From Commensalibacter nepenthis (GTDB taxonomy: Bacteria; Pseudomonadota; Alphaproteobacteria; Acetobacterales; Acetobacteraceae), in NCBI RefSeq assembly GCF_029953305.1, contig NZ_JASBAN010000001.1, forward strand, positions 124,001 to 188,000: 64,000 nucleotides of DNA, written 5' to 3'. Below are positions 24,347-34,740 of this stretch, piece by piece. The notes below the pieces were generated by a model. That model worked only from the letters and a program-made list of their open reading frames with translations, did not search any database and was not told where the DNA came from. The position numbers were made by a program, and so were the translations under genes. Position 1 is the first letter of the stretch, and each line of letters opens with the position of its first letter.

Positions 24347-26533
24347 CTAAGTCAAATATTTATTTAACGGTAAGCTATATAAATTCCTATCCAAAATCGA
24401 TCCCAAGGCATGAGCCAATGCTGGCGCAGCAACAATTGTTCCCAGCTCTGCTACACCTGAAGGGGCTTCATTACTTTTGACAATATGCACTTCTACTTGT
24501 GGTGCTTCGTTCATATGTAATGCACGATATTGGTTAAAGTTACGTTGCACAATTTGCCCTTTGTTAATCTGAACTTCATTATACAAAGCGGCCCCCAATC
24601 CAAAAATAGTGCTGCTTTCTATTTGTGCTGAAATCTGATCTGGATTAACAGCCAACCCACAATCCACCGCAACAATAACACGATGTAGACGCACCACAGA
24701 CATTACCGTTATTTCAGCCTCGACTACCATTGCAATATAACTGCCAAAAATATGTGCCATTGCAAAGCCTCTGCCAATATCCTTGAGAGGTTCAAGTTCC
24801 CATTGCGCATGTTGAGCAACCATGTCGATAACTGCCATAGCACGCGCATCTGGCTTTAACAATTTACGATATTCTATAGGGTCTTTTTGAGCTTTCTTCG
24901 CACATTTATTAATAATAGATTCCACTACGAAAATATTGCGAGTAGCCCCATTACCTTGCCACCACCCCGGAATAATTGATTGAATATCACAATTCGTATA
25001 ATTCAATTGATACTGCGGAATTTGATAAGGAAGACTATCAATTCCCAATAATAAATCAGGATCCATTCCTTCTTTGGATAATAATGTTTTATCCCAGATT
25101 GCCGTTACAGAGGGACCAATAATATGATGTTTGACTGCTGTTAATATACCATCCGCATCTACCCCAGCTTCAACTTGGTCTAAATAAGGTGGGCGAACAT
25201 GATCTTGGGCAAAATCTTCCTCTCTCGACCAAACACATTTTAAAGGATAAGAGACTTTTTGTGCAACTCGAACCGCTTGTAAAATATAATCATCATCTAA
25301 ACGACGACCAAAGCTGCCACCGACAAAAACAGTATGCAAATATATATCTTTTGCATCCCTTTTTAATAATGCTGAAATTTTATCTCTTGTCCATAGAGGC
25401 GTTTGTGAACAAGACCATATTTCGCACTTATTTTCTTGAATATATATCGTGCAACTTAATGGCTCCAATGCAGCATGCAACAACATCGGTTGTCGGTAAG
25501 CCATTTTATAAATATGACTGCTTGCGTTTAAAGAAACTTCAATTTTTTCAGATTTATTACTATACCCAATAATGGCTTGCTGTTCATCAGCTTGATCTAA
25601 TTGCTTATAGATACTCTCTGTTGTTGCAACTCCATTAGCACCATAATCCCATTCAATTATTAATTGCTTTGATGCTTTTAATGCAGTCCAATAACTATCC
25701 GCAATAATACAAATAGCATTCTCCAGAGATACTATATCAATAACATTTTGAACCTGTTTAGCATTTTTATCGTCAAGATGCGCCAATTTCCCCCCAACAA
25801 CAGGACAAATAATCATCAAACCCGTTTTTATCGCAGGCATTGATGCATCTTTAAAAGTCACATCGGTTGCGTAAATTGCTTTTCCTTTAACTTTTTCAAG
25901 CGTATCCACCCTTGGTTGTGACTTTCCAATCAAACGATAGGTATCTGGTTTTTTTAATGGAATATCTTTTGGTATGGGTAAAGTATATATATCCTGTAAA
26001 AATTGTGCATAAGGCGCTTGTTGACCACTTGCTGCGTAAATCTGTCCTGCTTTTACATGACATTGATCCATATTTATTTTCCAAGATTGTGCAGCAGCTT
26101 GAATGAGCATCGTACGTAATATTGCTGCTGATTGTTGCAAAGGCAGCCAGTCTTTTTGAGTGGATCCAGACCCCCATGTAATTTCAGTGACTTCCCCTTT
26201 GACAATATATTCTGGGCTTGGCAACGCAGCATCAACTTTGATAGCTGACAATTCAACTTCTAATTCTTCAGCTAATAGCATCGCTGCCGCTGTGTAAATA
26301 CCCTGCCCAAATTCAATATCTGGAATGTGGAATAATATTTGATTGCTCGGAGTAATTTCAATATATGCGTTATGATATCCATTATTAAAAGGCGTATTAA
26401 CAGAATGATGTAAATCACCCTCTGATCTAGATACTCCAGTTTTGTCTTGCGCTTTTGCCAAAAATGGCAAAGACACACCTAAAACCAATGCACCTGTTTT
26501 CGTGAAAAAAGCACGTCTGGATAATTTACTCAT
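24347..26533 (-). CDS. Molybdopterin-binding large subunit, isoquinoline 1-oxidoreductase/aldehyde dehydrogenase type
   Basis: 728 residues of the xanthine dehydrogenase family. A Tat signal (SRRAFFTKTGALVLGVSLPF) predicts export folded with cofactor. It carries the family segments GQGIYTAAAMLLAEEL, VKGKAIYATDV, FVGGSFGRRLDDDYILQAV, GWWQGNGATRN and GVAELGTIVAAPALAHAL, where the glutamate acts as base. Acetic acid bacteria have membrane-bound aldehyde dehydrogenases of this kind (AldFGH), and isoquinoline 1-oxidoreductase IorB is another relative; the substrate cannot be decided here. It overlaps the 2Fe-2S gene by 8 bases. Confidence 0.9.
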   Translation of the reverse strand: MSKLSRRAFFTKTGALVLGVSLPFLAKAQDKTGVSRSEGDLHHSVNTPFNNGYHNAYIEITPSNQILFHIPDIEFGQGIYTAAAMLLAEELEVELSAIKVDAALPSPEYIVKGEVTEITWGSGSTQKDWLPLQQSAAILRTMLIQAAAQSWKINMDQCHVKAGQIYAASGQQAPYAQFLQDIYTLPIPKDIPLKKPDTYRLIGKSQPRVDTLEKVKGKAIYATDVTFKDASMPAIKTGLMIICPVVGGKLAHLDDKNAKQVQNVIDIVSLENAICIIADSYWTALKASKQLIIEWDYGANGVATTESIYKQLDQADEQQAIIGYSNKSEKIEVSLNASSHIYKMAYRQPMLLHAALEPLSCTIYIQENKCEIWSCSQTPLWTRDKISALLKRDAKDIYLHTVFVGGSFGRRLDDDYILQAVRVAQKVSYPLKCVWSREEDFAQDHVRPPYLDQVEAGVDADGILTAVKHHIIGPSVTAIWDKTLLSKEGMDPDLLLGIDSLPYQIPQYQLNYTNCDIQSIIPGWWQGNGATRNIFVVESIINKCAKKAQKDPIEYRKLLKPDARAMAVIDMVAQHAQWELEPLKDIGRGFAMAHIFGSYIAMVVEAEITVMSVVRLHRVIVAVDCGLAVNPDQISAQIESSTIFGLGAALYNEVQINKGQIVQRNFNQYRALHMNEAPQVEVHIVKSNEAPSGVAELGTIVAAPALAHALGSILDRNLYSLPLNKYLT

Positions 26534-26990
26534 CTTCTGTGCTCCCTATCGCTACTTTAATCGCATTTCGAATACGCTGATACATACCACAACGACAAAT
26601 ATGCCCTGACAAAGCGCGATTAATTTCCTCTTTGCTTGGTTTTTCTTTTTCATGTAACAAAGCAATAGCGGTCATAATTTGACCTGGTTGACAATATCCA
26701 CATTGCGTTGGTTGTTTTTCAACCCAACCGTCTAATATTTTTTGCGCAATGGGATCTCTATCTAACCCCTCAATCGTAATTACTGATTTATCACCAATAG
26801 ACCCTGCTGGTACAGAACAAGAGCGAACAGGTTTATCGTCTAAATGCACCGTACAAGCACCACATTCACCGATACCACAGCCATATTTGGTGCCAGTCAG
26901 TCCCATTACATCCCGTAAAACCCATAATAATGGCATGTCTTCAGAAACATCTAAACGCACTATTTTATTATTAATATTTAATACAACCAT
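26526..26990 (-). CDS. 2Fe-2S small subunit of the molybdo-hydroxylase
   Basis: 154 residues. The plant-type ferredoxin cluster uses C38, C43, C46 and C58 (GCGIGECGACTVH ... SC). The second cluster domain has C97, C100, C132 and C134 (CGYCQPGQ ... CRCG). This is the IorA/AldG/CoxS-type electron-transfer subunit. With no signal peptide of its own, it should be exported bound to the Tat-targeted large subunit. First gene of the run 2Fe-2S, molybdo-subunit, small membrane protein, cytochrome c, LprI. Hairpin 27033-27058 separates it from the antiporter gene upstream. Confidence 0.93.
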   Translation of the reverse strand: MVVLNINNKIVRLDVSEDMPLLWVLRDVMGLTGTKYGCGIGECGACTVHLDDKPVRSCSVPAGSIGDKSVITIEGLDRDPIAQKILDGWVEKQPTQCGYCQPGQIMTAIALLHEKEKPSKEEINRALSGHICRCGMYQRIRNAIKVAIGSTEDE

Positions 26991-27032
26991 TATGCTATAA
27001 ATCTTTTTAAAGTTGTATAAGGCAATTAAGCA

Positions 27033-27058
27033 TAAAGGAAAGTTTGCACTTTCCTTTA
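27033..27058 (-). terminator. Hairpin after the antiporter gene
   Basis: Perfect 10-bp arms TAAAGGAAAG (27033-27042) and CTTTCCTTTA (27049-27058) around a 6-base loop, 26 bases beyond the antiporter stop and about 40 bases before the 2Fe-2S gene start. There is no long T tract, so it could alternatively be an operator or leader hairpin for the hydroxylase operon. Confidence 0.5.
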
Positions 27059-27084
27059 TAAAGCATCACCTTATGATATGAACT

Positions 27085-29763
27085 TTATTGAAAAGGATCT
27101 TCTTCGATATCTGGTTCAGCTTTAGGCTTGTTTTTTTGCTGAATTTGATCCTCTTTCTTCTGCTTATTCTTTTTGCCCTCATTCGCACCAGAAGTTGCAT
27201 CAAGGGGTTTTTCTATTGCAAGAGGGTTATATTCTAACAAAAGAACATCATTTTCAACAACATCATCTTCCTCGGGACGATGACGTGCATAATCAATCTG
27301 TATCAAATTATGACGAACAATAGAATATTCAGATATTAATCGTTTAAATACATCTACAGGCATTGTTAATAAATAACCAAAACGTAAAGAACGATAAATT
27401 GATGCTGTTCTTTTCTTATTAGCAATAATCTCTTTGGCACCCAATATATCGCCAGCACCAAAGGTAAAAACTTTATCCTCTACATGTGTTTCGAATAATC
27501 CGTTACTGATAAAGAACACATTTTTAATCCGTTCCGCACGTGAAAAGATCGTCTCACCAGGAGAAACAAAGTAAATAGACATCGACATCGAAATATCATA
27601 CAAAACAGCTTGCGGCACACCTCTTAAACAAGGAAGCTCTTGCACACGTTGTTCAATACCACTTTTAAGATTAAACTTCAGGGAACGATTATACCGCGCA
27701 AAACGTTTTTCAACAGCTTTTTCTAGCTCTTGATGCAGTTCTTCACTAATTAAAGTTTCGGTATGCAAATCATCATATTCTTCACTCTCGAACCGCAACG
27801 CAACCATTTGCAAGAAACGTGCTTCCAAAGCCTCGATATATCCTTGATAATGCATTCTCATCGTTTCCAAAGAATCATCCAGCATACGGTTTTGTCTGTC
27901 CAAAACCTCAGAAACAATATCCGCCACACGAGATCCCAATGTCGGTTCAATTTTACGTTTAACAAATCGAGTTAATGAAATAGCAACAAACCTTGAAATC
28001 AAAAGAATTTCAAATCGTTCCATCATACAATACATCAAAGGGCGATCAATATGTAATTTACGATGAATACTTTGAGCCATACGAAAACGCAAAGGCGGAT
28101 GTAATCGTTTATGCATTGCCTTAACATATCCATAACGCCCATCTTGCCAAGCACCATCAACAGCAGCCTCGGCAGACCTTAACAAAGTTTCCATCACCCT
28201 TCTGGGCAACCCCTGCATACGGAATAAATCGAGTAAAATAGAGCGCTCTTGTGCTGCAATCGTAATTAATGCCAGTGTAATTCGTTGACGATTACCCAAA
28301 GCCGTATCAAACGTATTGGCTTCTTGCTCGTCTTCTATACGACGTTCAAGACCTTCAATGACATATCCTGTAATACGATTGGTAAACCCAAATTCATTGG
28401 CAGTGCGCCTTGTTTTATCGCGAACTCTTCCCAAACCAATACCTAGGATTTGATGGCGCACAGCCTGATCGATAGGAGTTAGTTCATTTAACCTGAAATA
28501 CACAACCACTGCACGTAACGTTGTTCCATTCACCAATAACGTGATGAGTACGAACCCTGTTGCAATAATTCCAACAAAATGAGAGATCGGCGTTGAAACA
28601 AGTTCATTTTCCGTCACAGCCAATGCCAATGCCAGTGTAATCGCACCACGCAATCCCCCCCAAACCATTGTGGCTTTAAAAGGTGTTGGAATAGGCGGTG
28701 AAATTTTTGTTGCTGCTAGAATAGGCAGCATTCCAAAAACAACAACGGCACGTGCAGCCAACCCTGCAATCGTGGCGATCAAGATTAATACACAATCCCA
28801 TTTGGTCATCCCAATCAGCAAACGTGGTACTAACATAGATGCTAAAACAAATAACAAAGACCCAGCCCAGAAAACAATTTGTTGCCAGATCTCGTTTAAA
28901 AAACGCCAAGTTTGAGGGCGAAATGTGGATGGACCATACGCAGAAAGCGTCAGCCCCGCTGCTGCTGCTGCAACAACACCAGAGAAACCAATAATTTCAT
29001 CACAAACAATATAAGAAATATAAGGCAAAGCAACGGTCAACGTAATTTCAGCTGCTCGTCCAGAAGTCGACCCCAATGCAACGATCATCCATAAAGAGAG
29101 ACGCGCAAAAATAAAGCCAACAACCACTGCTCCAGCAAAGGAGACTAAAATACTAAGCGCAGAGCTCATTAAATGAACCTCTTTATGCGCAATGATGGCT
29201 GCTGTTAACGTAGAGAAAATAGAAATAGCTGCTGCGTCATTTAATAGGGATTCACCTTCAACCAAACGCGTCAATCGTGTTGCTGCACCAATTTCTTTAA
29301 AAATCCCCGCAACCGCAGACGGATCCGTAGTCGCGACAATAGAGCCAACCAGCAAACAAACGATCAAAGGCATTCCAGAAAACGGATATAAAGCCAGTCC
29401 AATCATAGCTGTTGACAGCACCACCGCCACAATAGCCAATAATAAAACAGTACCCATTTCATGATAAAGTCGTCGAACATCGATCGCCAATCCTGCTTGG
29501 AACACCAAGATTGGCAAGAAAATCAAAAGAAATCCCTCACTATTGATTGGGAAATCTAATAAAACCTCTGCTGCGGTATCAAAAATATAAACATGAGAGC
29601 TATGCAGGACAATATCTGCAACCCCCCCTAATATAATTCCTACTATCGCCAACAACACTGTTTCTGATAACTCAATACGTTTAGCCAAAGGCTGAACCGC
29701 ACTGACGATGACTAAAAGGATGGCTGTTGCTAATAAAACAGTAGCCAGACCAGTAACTGGCAT
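27085..29763 (-). CDS. CPA1-type Na+/H+ antiporter with C-terminal cyclic-nucleotide-binding-like domain
   Basis: 892 residues from the ATG preceded by GGAGAGAGG; the open frame runs 25 codons further without support. Residues 1-420 form a twelve-helix NhaP/CPA1 exchanger (PILVFQAGLAIDVRRLYHEM, TDPSAVAGIFKEIGA, EGESLLNDAAAISIF, WGGLRGAITLALAL). A long helical cytosolic region follows, then a cNMP-binding fold at roughly 690-800 (YFVSPGETIFSRAERIKNVF, GAGDILGAKEII). The tail is lysine/glutamine rich. Similar tails gate plant SOS1 and sperm NHE exchangers. Whether this one binds a nucleotide is unknown: the usual phosphate-binding RxAS-type segment reads KKRTASIY. Confidence 0.9.
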   Translation of the reverse strand: MPVTGLATVLLATAILLVIVSAVQPLAKRIELSETVLLAIVGIILGGVADIVLHSSHVYIFDTAAEVLLDFPINSEGFLLIFLPILVFQAGLAIDVRRLYHEMGTVLLLAIVAVVLSTAMIGLALYPFSGMPLIVCLLVGSIVATTDPSAVAGIFKEIGAATRLTRLVEGESLLNDAAAISIFSTLTAAIIAHKEVHLMSSALSILVSFAGAVVVGFIFARLSLWMIVALGSTSGRAAEITLTVALPYISYIVCDEIIGFSGVVAAAAAGLTLSAYGPSTFRPQTWRFLNEIWQQIVFWAGSLLFVLASMLVPRLLIGMTKWDCVLILIATIAGLAARAVVVFGMLPILAATKISPPIPTPFKATMVWGGLRGAITLALALAVTENELVSTPISHFVGIIATGFVLITLLVNGTTLRAVVVYFRLNELTPIDQAVRHQILGIGLGRVRDKTRRTANEFGFTNRITGYVIEGLERRIEDEQEANTFDTALGNRQRITLALITIAAQERSILLDLFRMQGLPRRVMETLLRSAEAAVDGAWQDGRYGYVKAMHKRLHPPLRFRMAQSIHRKLHIDRPLMYCMMERFEILLISRFVAISLTRFVKRKIEPTLGSRVADIVSEVLDRQNRMLDDSLETMRMHYQGYIEALEARFLQMVALRFESEEYDDLHTETLISEELHQELEKAVEKRFARYNRSLKFNLKSGIEQRVQELPCLRGVPQAVLYDISMSMSIYFVSPGETIFSRAERIKNVFFISNGLFETHVEDKVFTFGAGDILGAKEIIANKKRTASIYRSLRFGYLLTMPVDVFKRLISEYSIVRHNLIQIDYARHRPEEDDVVENDVLLLEYNPLAIEKPLDATSGANEGKKNKQKKEDQIQQKNKPKAEPDIEEDPFQ

Positions 29764-30074
29764 ATTAGCCTCTCTCCGCTTTAAATAATTAATATAATGT
29801 TTGTGTTTTATAAAATGTATTATAAACAGAGAAATCATACAAATGATCTGTTAAATTAAATCATGATGATGTTATACAATGTTCGGTTTTGAAATTATTT
29901 CCTTGCTTAAAATACCTTTTCAGTTTGCTTGTATATCATATTTTATACATAATAAGAATTATAAATTTCATTACAAACTATTTCATAATTTTTTATAGCA
30001 AAATAAATTGAATAATTCGCGTTTATAGATTATCGATCGAACTCTTAAAATATATTCCCAATTTTAAACCTAAA
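29764..30074. other. AT-rich intergenic region, no gene seen
   Basis: It holds the upstream region of the antiporter gene and the space downstream of gltB, both on the minus strand. I find no open frame with coding character, no tRNA and no IS end. The leader of the antiporter transcript may include the 25 in-frame codons upstream of its chosen start. Confidence 0.5.
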
Positions 30075-30106
30075 TATCCCTACTCATCTTAGATGATATA
30101 GGGATA
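30075..30106 (-). terminator. Terminator-like hairpin after gltB
   Basis: TATCCCTA (30075-30082) pairs with TAGGGATA (30099-30106), and inside it TCATC pairs with GATGA around a TTA loop, with a small internal bulge. It lies 13 bases after the gltB stop. The stem is long and strong but the following T tract is weak. Confidence 0.55.
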
Positions 30107-30118
30107 CTTGATTATGAA

Positions 30119-33100
30119 TTATGCTATTTTTTTACTGGGCTCTGACTTTAAATCAAATCCAATCACTTTGGCATATTCCGTTGGAACCACATGCCAGAAA
30201 TGTTGCAGCGTGCTTTGCCATTCATGTAATAATGACATCGCATAATGGCTTTCGGTTTCCTTGGCATGACATTCTATATGTCCACGCAAGACTTCTTCCC
30301 ATTTTGGATCAGAAATTCGTTGCCACATTAAGGTTTCAGAATTAACGCATTTTTCAAATTGAGCATGAGGATCATAAATAAAAGCCATTCCCCCTGTAAA
30401 CCCAGCACCAAAATTCACACCAATTTCACCCAGAATAACAACTATTCCACCTGTCATATACTCACATCCATTGGCACCACATCCTTCAATCACAGCTGTT
30501 GCACCAGAGTTACGAACCGCAAAACGTTCACCCGCAATCCCAGCCGCATATAACCGTCCAGACGTTGCGCCGTATAAAACTGTATTTCCGATAATCATAT
30601 TATGTTGAGAAATTAGCTTTGTCTCAGGCACTGGGCGAACAACAATGGTTGCACCAGAAAGCCCTTTACCCACATAATCATTTGCATCTCCAAAGACTTC
30701 TAGCTTTAATCCTTGAACCGCAAATGCTCCCAAAGATTGACCCGCAGAACCGCTAAGACGCACAGTCAAATGATCTTCTGCCAGTCCTTTCATACCAAAA
30801 CGACGGGTAATATTAGAAGAAATCTTCGTCCCAATAGCACGATAAGTATTTTGCACATTATAACGCAACTGCATTTTCTCACCATGCTCAAACAGAGGTT
30901 GAGCATCAACAATCATTTGCGCATCAAGCGTTTCAGGCACCTCGTTACGGCCTTCGCGTGTGCAATATCTTTCATACGGACCTGCATCGACACGAGCCAG
31001 TAATGAGTTCAAATCCAAATCATCAAGATAAGAAGCACCACGTAATACTTGTCTTAATAAATCAGTGCGTCCAATAATTTCTTTTAACGAAGAGAAACCA
31101 AGAGAGGCAAGGATATTACGCACATCTTCAGCAATGAAAGAGAATAAATTAATAACGCGATCTGCACCATCATGAACGAATTTTTTACGTAGCTCTTCAT
31201 CTTGAGTGCATACACCGACTGGGCAAGTATTTGAATGACATTGACGTACCATAATACACCCCATGGCAATCAAGCTGAGTGTTCCAATACCAAATTCTTC
31301 TGCGCCCAACATGGCTGCAATCACAACATCACGACCTGTTTTAATTCCACCATCAACACGTAACGTAATCCGATGACGTAAACGGTTCAGCATCAATACT
31401 TGATGTGCCTCTGCCAAGCCCATTTCCCAAGGAATACCACCATATTTAATCGATGTTTGTGCAGAAGCCCCTGTGCCGCCATTATGACCTGATATTAAGA
31501 TTGTATCTGCTTTTGCCTTAGCAACCCCAGCAGCAATCGTTCCAATTCCAGAAGATGCCACCAATTTTACCGCAACCGTTGCATCAGGATTAATTTGCTT
31601 TAAGTCATAAATAAGCTGTGCCAAATCTTCAATCGAGTAAATATCATGATGCGGTGGAGGAGAAATCAAGGTCACCCCAGGCACAGCATGACGTAACTTC
31701 CCAATCAATTCTGTGACTTTGAATCCTGGAAGCTGACCACCCTCACCTGGCTTTGCCCCTTGAGCAACTTTAATCTCAATTTCACGACAATTATTTAGAT
31801 ATTCAGCCGTAACCCCAAAACGTCCAGAGGCAATTTGCTTAATCGCAGAAGACGCATTATCACCATTCGGACGGGGTTTATAACGACTTGCATCTTCACC
31901 ACCCTCACCAGAGTCAGAACGTGCGCCAATACGATTCATCGCAATCGCCAAAGTCTCGTGTGCCTCTGGGCTTAACGCACCCAAAGAAATACCAGGAGAG
32001 ATCAAACGCCTTCTTAATTGGGTAATATTTTCAACGGACTCAACAGGAATAGGTTTATTCGAAGATTGGAAATCCAATAAGTCACGTAATGCCATCGGAG
32101 GCTGTTCTCTAATAGCCTCCAAATATTTTTGATATAAAGGCCAACTGTCTTTTTCAACGGCTTGTTGGATTAATTTAATCACATCCCCATTCAACGCATG
32201 TTTTTCACCTTGTTGACGCCATTTATATAACCCACCAATTGGCAAGATTTTGACATTTGGATCCCATGCTTTTTCATGAAATGTACTAACATTATGAGCA
32301 ATCCCTGACAACCCTATTCCTGAGATACGAGACGACATTCCTGGGAAGAACTCTGCCACCAAAGCGCGAGACAACCCAATTGCTTCAAAATTATATCCGC
32401 CACGATAGGAAGCAACGACAGAAATCCCCATCTTTGCCATAATTTTAAGCAAGCCTTTATCAACCGCTTTACAATAACGTTGCATGGCTTCACGCAAAGA
32501 AATATCACCAAACAATCCTCTTTTATGACGATCGGCAATACATCCTTGCGCCAAATAAGCATTTACGGTGGTTGCGCCAACACCAATTAACACAGCAATA
32601 GAATGAACGTCCAATGTATCCGCTGAACGCACATTTAATGACGTGAATGTACGTAAAGACTGGCGCACTAAATGCGTATGTACCGCTGCCGTTGCCAAAA
32701 TCATTGGAATTTGTGCAAGCTCTTTATTTTGCTTTTCATCAGTTAAAAATACGTGAGTACATCCAGCACGAACAGCTTCCTCAGCTTCTAAACAAATCCG
32801 AGCAATCGCATCACGCAACCCTTGCTCTCCTTGAGCAACAATAAAATTACAATCAATCGTGACGCCCGTTTTACCACAGAATTCTTGTAATGCACTGAAT
32901 TCACTCGTTGTCAATACAGGGCTTGATAATTGTAACATCCGACATTGTTCAGAAGTTTGATCGAGAATATTTCCCAAATTCCCTAACCGTGTGCTGAGGG
33001 TCATCACTTGGGTTTCACGTAAACTATCGATCGGTGGATTGGTGACTTGACTAAACCGTTGGCGGAAATAATGGGACAATCCACGATAACGATCGCTTAA

Positions 33101-34645
33101 CACCGCCAATGGCGTATCATCACCCATCGAGCCAATCGCCTCTGAGGCAGTTTCAACCATTGGTTGTAAAACAGTCTCTAGATCTTCGATGCTAATCCCA
33201 ACCGCTAATTGCCTTCTACGCAACTCTTCTGAAGGGAATAAATGAGTTTCATTTTCCTGATCCCTCACGATCGACGTGATTTGCTGAGTATTTTTCACCC
33301 ATTCACTATAATCATGACTTTGCACCAACATATCAGTAATATCGTTGGGTTTATATAATTTGCAGGTTTGCATATTAAACCCAATAGTTTGCCCTGGTCC
33401 CAAGCGCCCTTTTTCTAATACTTCTGGTTCAGGAACACGTACCATTCCTGTTTCAGAACCTAAAATCATTAGATTATTGGTTGTGATTGTATAACGCAAA
33501 GGACGTAAACCATTACGATCCAACCCTGCAATGACCCAGTTTCCATCCGTTCCACATAATGCAGCAGGACCATCCCAAGGTTCCATTACCGCATTAGAGT
33601 AACTGTACATATCTTTCACTTTTTGGTCTAAGTGATTTTGCATCCCCATTGCAGGTGGTATCATCAATGCCTTGACTGTTGGTGCATCGCGCCCAGCAAA
33701 AGTCAATAACTCAAACACGTTATCCAAAGCCGCTGTATCTGAACCATTAAACTGAATGACGGGTTTTAAATCAGCCATATATGCATCAAGATCAGGATGA
33801 GACAAACGTGTCTCGTGGCTCTTCATCCAATTAATATTTCCTGATAAGGTATTGATCTCACCATTATGCGCTATTTTTCTGAAAGGTTGTGCGAGTTTCC
33901 AAGTTGGAAATGTATTGGTTGAATAGCGTTGATGATAAATCGCAAAGCGGCTAACAAAACGTTCATCCAATAAATCAGGATAGAAATCAGCCACATTTTC
34001 AGCCAAGAACATTCCTTTATAAATCACAGAACGACAAGACAAAGAACAAATATATAAATCTACATGGCTTTCAGTAGCACGTTTCTCAATTTTACGACGA
34101 ATAATATATAAATTACGCTCGAATTCTTCTTCTGAATGATTTTTCGTATTACTGATAAGGATTTGTTCGATTTCAGGACGTGTTGCATTCGCTTTTTCAC
34201 CAATACAATCAGTATTAATCGGCACTTGCCGCCATCCATAAATCGAATAGCCAAAAGCAATAATTTCAGTTTCTACAATCTGACGGCAACGTTCTTGACT
34301 GGCCAAATCATTTTTGGGCAAGAACACCATTCCTACCGCTAAGCCACCTTCTTTAACATGATGATGACCGCTACGAATAGATTTTAAAAAGAAATCTTGA
34401 GAAATTTCAACATGGATCCCTGCACCATCGCCAGTTTTACCATCTGCATCCACAGCCCCTCTGTGCCATAATGCTTTCAATGCCGTTAAACCCGCTTCAA
34501 CAACATCACGGCGTTTTTTACCATCCAGCGCAACAACAAACCCTACACCACAAGCATCATGCTCTTGATCCTGAGAATATACCCCTACACTCTCAAGGAT
34601 TGCTTCGTTTCTTTTTCTATCTTCAATAAAATTAGTATCACTCAT
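30119..34645 (-). CDS. gltB: Glutamate synthase (NADPH) large subunit
   Basis: 1508 residues, the standard GOGAT alpha-subunit length. The N-terminal glutamine amidotransferase domain has its nucleophile at Cys32 (HDACGVGFVV), exposed after removal of a propeptide. The central and FMN-binding synthase domains follow (GGEDASRYKPRPNGD, GHNGGTGASAQTSIK), then the 3Fe-4S cysteines in CIMVRQCHSNTCPVGVC and a C-terminal GXGXG beta-helix (GANGCEYMTGG). It converts 2-oxoglutarate and glutamine to two glutamates. gltD lies 95 bases upstream on the same strand. Confidence 0.98.
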   Translation of the reverse strand: MSDTNFIEDRKRNEAILESVGVYSQDQEHDACGVGFVVALDGKKRRDVVEAGLTALKALWHRGAVDADGKTGDGAGIHVEISQDFFLKSIRSGHHHVKEGGLAVGMVFLPKNDLASQERCRQIVETEIIAFGYSIYGWRQVPINTDCIGEKANATRPEIEQILISNTKNHSEEEFERNLYIIRRKIEKRATESHVDLYICSLSCRSVIYKGMFLAENVADFYPDLLDERFVSRFAIYHQRYSTNTFPTWKLAQPFRKIAHNGEINTLSGNINWMKSHETRLSHPDLDAYMADLKPVIQFNGSDTAALDNVFELLTFAGRDAPTVKALMIPPAMGMQNHLDQKVKDMYSYSNAVMEPWDGPAALCGTDGNWVIAGLDRNGLRPLRYTITTNNLMILGSETGMVRVPEPEVLEKGRLGPGQTIGFNMQTCKLYKPNDITDMLVQSHDYSEWVKNTQQITSIVRDQENETHLFPSEELRRRQLAVGISIEDLETVLQPMVETASEAIGSMGDDTPLAVLSDRYRGLSHYFRQRFSQVTNPPIDSLRETQVMTLSTRLGNLGNILDQTSEQCRMLQLSSPVLTTSEFSALQEFCGKTGVTIDCNFIVAQGEQGLRDAIARICLEAEEAVRAGCTHVFLTDEKQNKELAQIPMILATAAVHTHLVRQSLRTFTSLNVRSADTLDVHSIAVLIGVGATTVNAYLAQGCIADRHKRGLFGDISLREAMQRYCKAVDKGLLKIMAKMGISVVASYRGGYNFEAIGLSRALVAEFFPGMSSRISGIGLSGIAHNVSTFHEKAWDPNVKILPIGGLYKWRQQGEKHALNGDVIKLIQQAVEKDSWPLYQKYLEAIREQPPMALRDLLDFQSSNKPIPVESVENITQLRRRLISPGISLGALSPEAHETLAIAMNRIGARSDSGEGGEDASRYKPRPNGDNASSAIKQIASGRFGVTAEYLNNCREIEIKVAQGAKPGEGGQLPGFKVTELIGKLRHAVPGVTLISPPPHHDIYSIEDLAQLIYDLKQINPDATVAVKLVASSGIGTIAAGVAKAKADTILISGHNGGTGASAQTSIKYGGIPWEMGLAEAHQVLMLNRLRHRITLRVDGGIKTGRDVVIAAMLGAEEFGIGTLSLIAMGCIMVRQCHSNTCPVGVCTQDEELRKKFVHDGADRVINLFSFIAEDVRNILASLGFSSLKEIIGRTDLLRQVLRGASYLDDLDLNSLLARVDAGPYERYCTREGRNEVPETLDAQMIVDAQPLFEHGEKMQLRYNVQNTYRAIGTKISSNITRRFGMKGLAEDHLTVRLSGSAGQSLGAFAVQGLKLEVFGDANDYVGKGLSGATIVVRPVPETKLISQHNMIIGNTVLYGATSGRLYAAGIAGERFAVRNSGATAVIEGCGANGCEYMTGGIVVILGEIGVNFGAGFTGGMAFIYDPHAQFEKCVNSETLMWQRISDPKWEEVLRGHIECHAKETESHYAMSLLHEWQSTLQHFWHVVPTEYAKVIGFDLKSEPSKKIA

Positions 34646-34740
34646 CTGTTTATCCGCCTATAGATGATAAAACCTTGCCATTCTTTGGGCTGGCTTTTGT
34701 TAACTGAATAATTTGTTAAGATTGTTTCTATGAAACAAAA

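Noticed and set aside
25189-25572. 127-residue + strand frame opposite the molybdo-hydroxylase
   Set aside because: Antisense to conserved motifs of the large subunit, with no ribosome site.
28676-28915. Short open frames in both directions inside the antiporter gene
   Set aside because: They lie within the membrane domain of a clear gene and show no independent coding signal.
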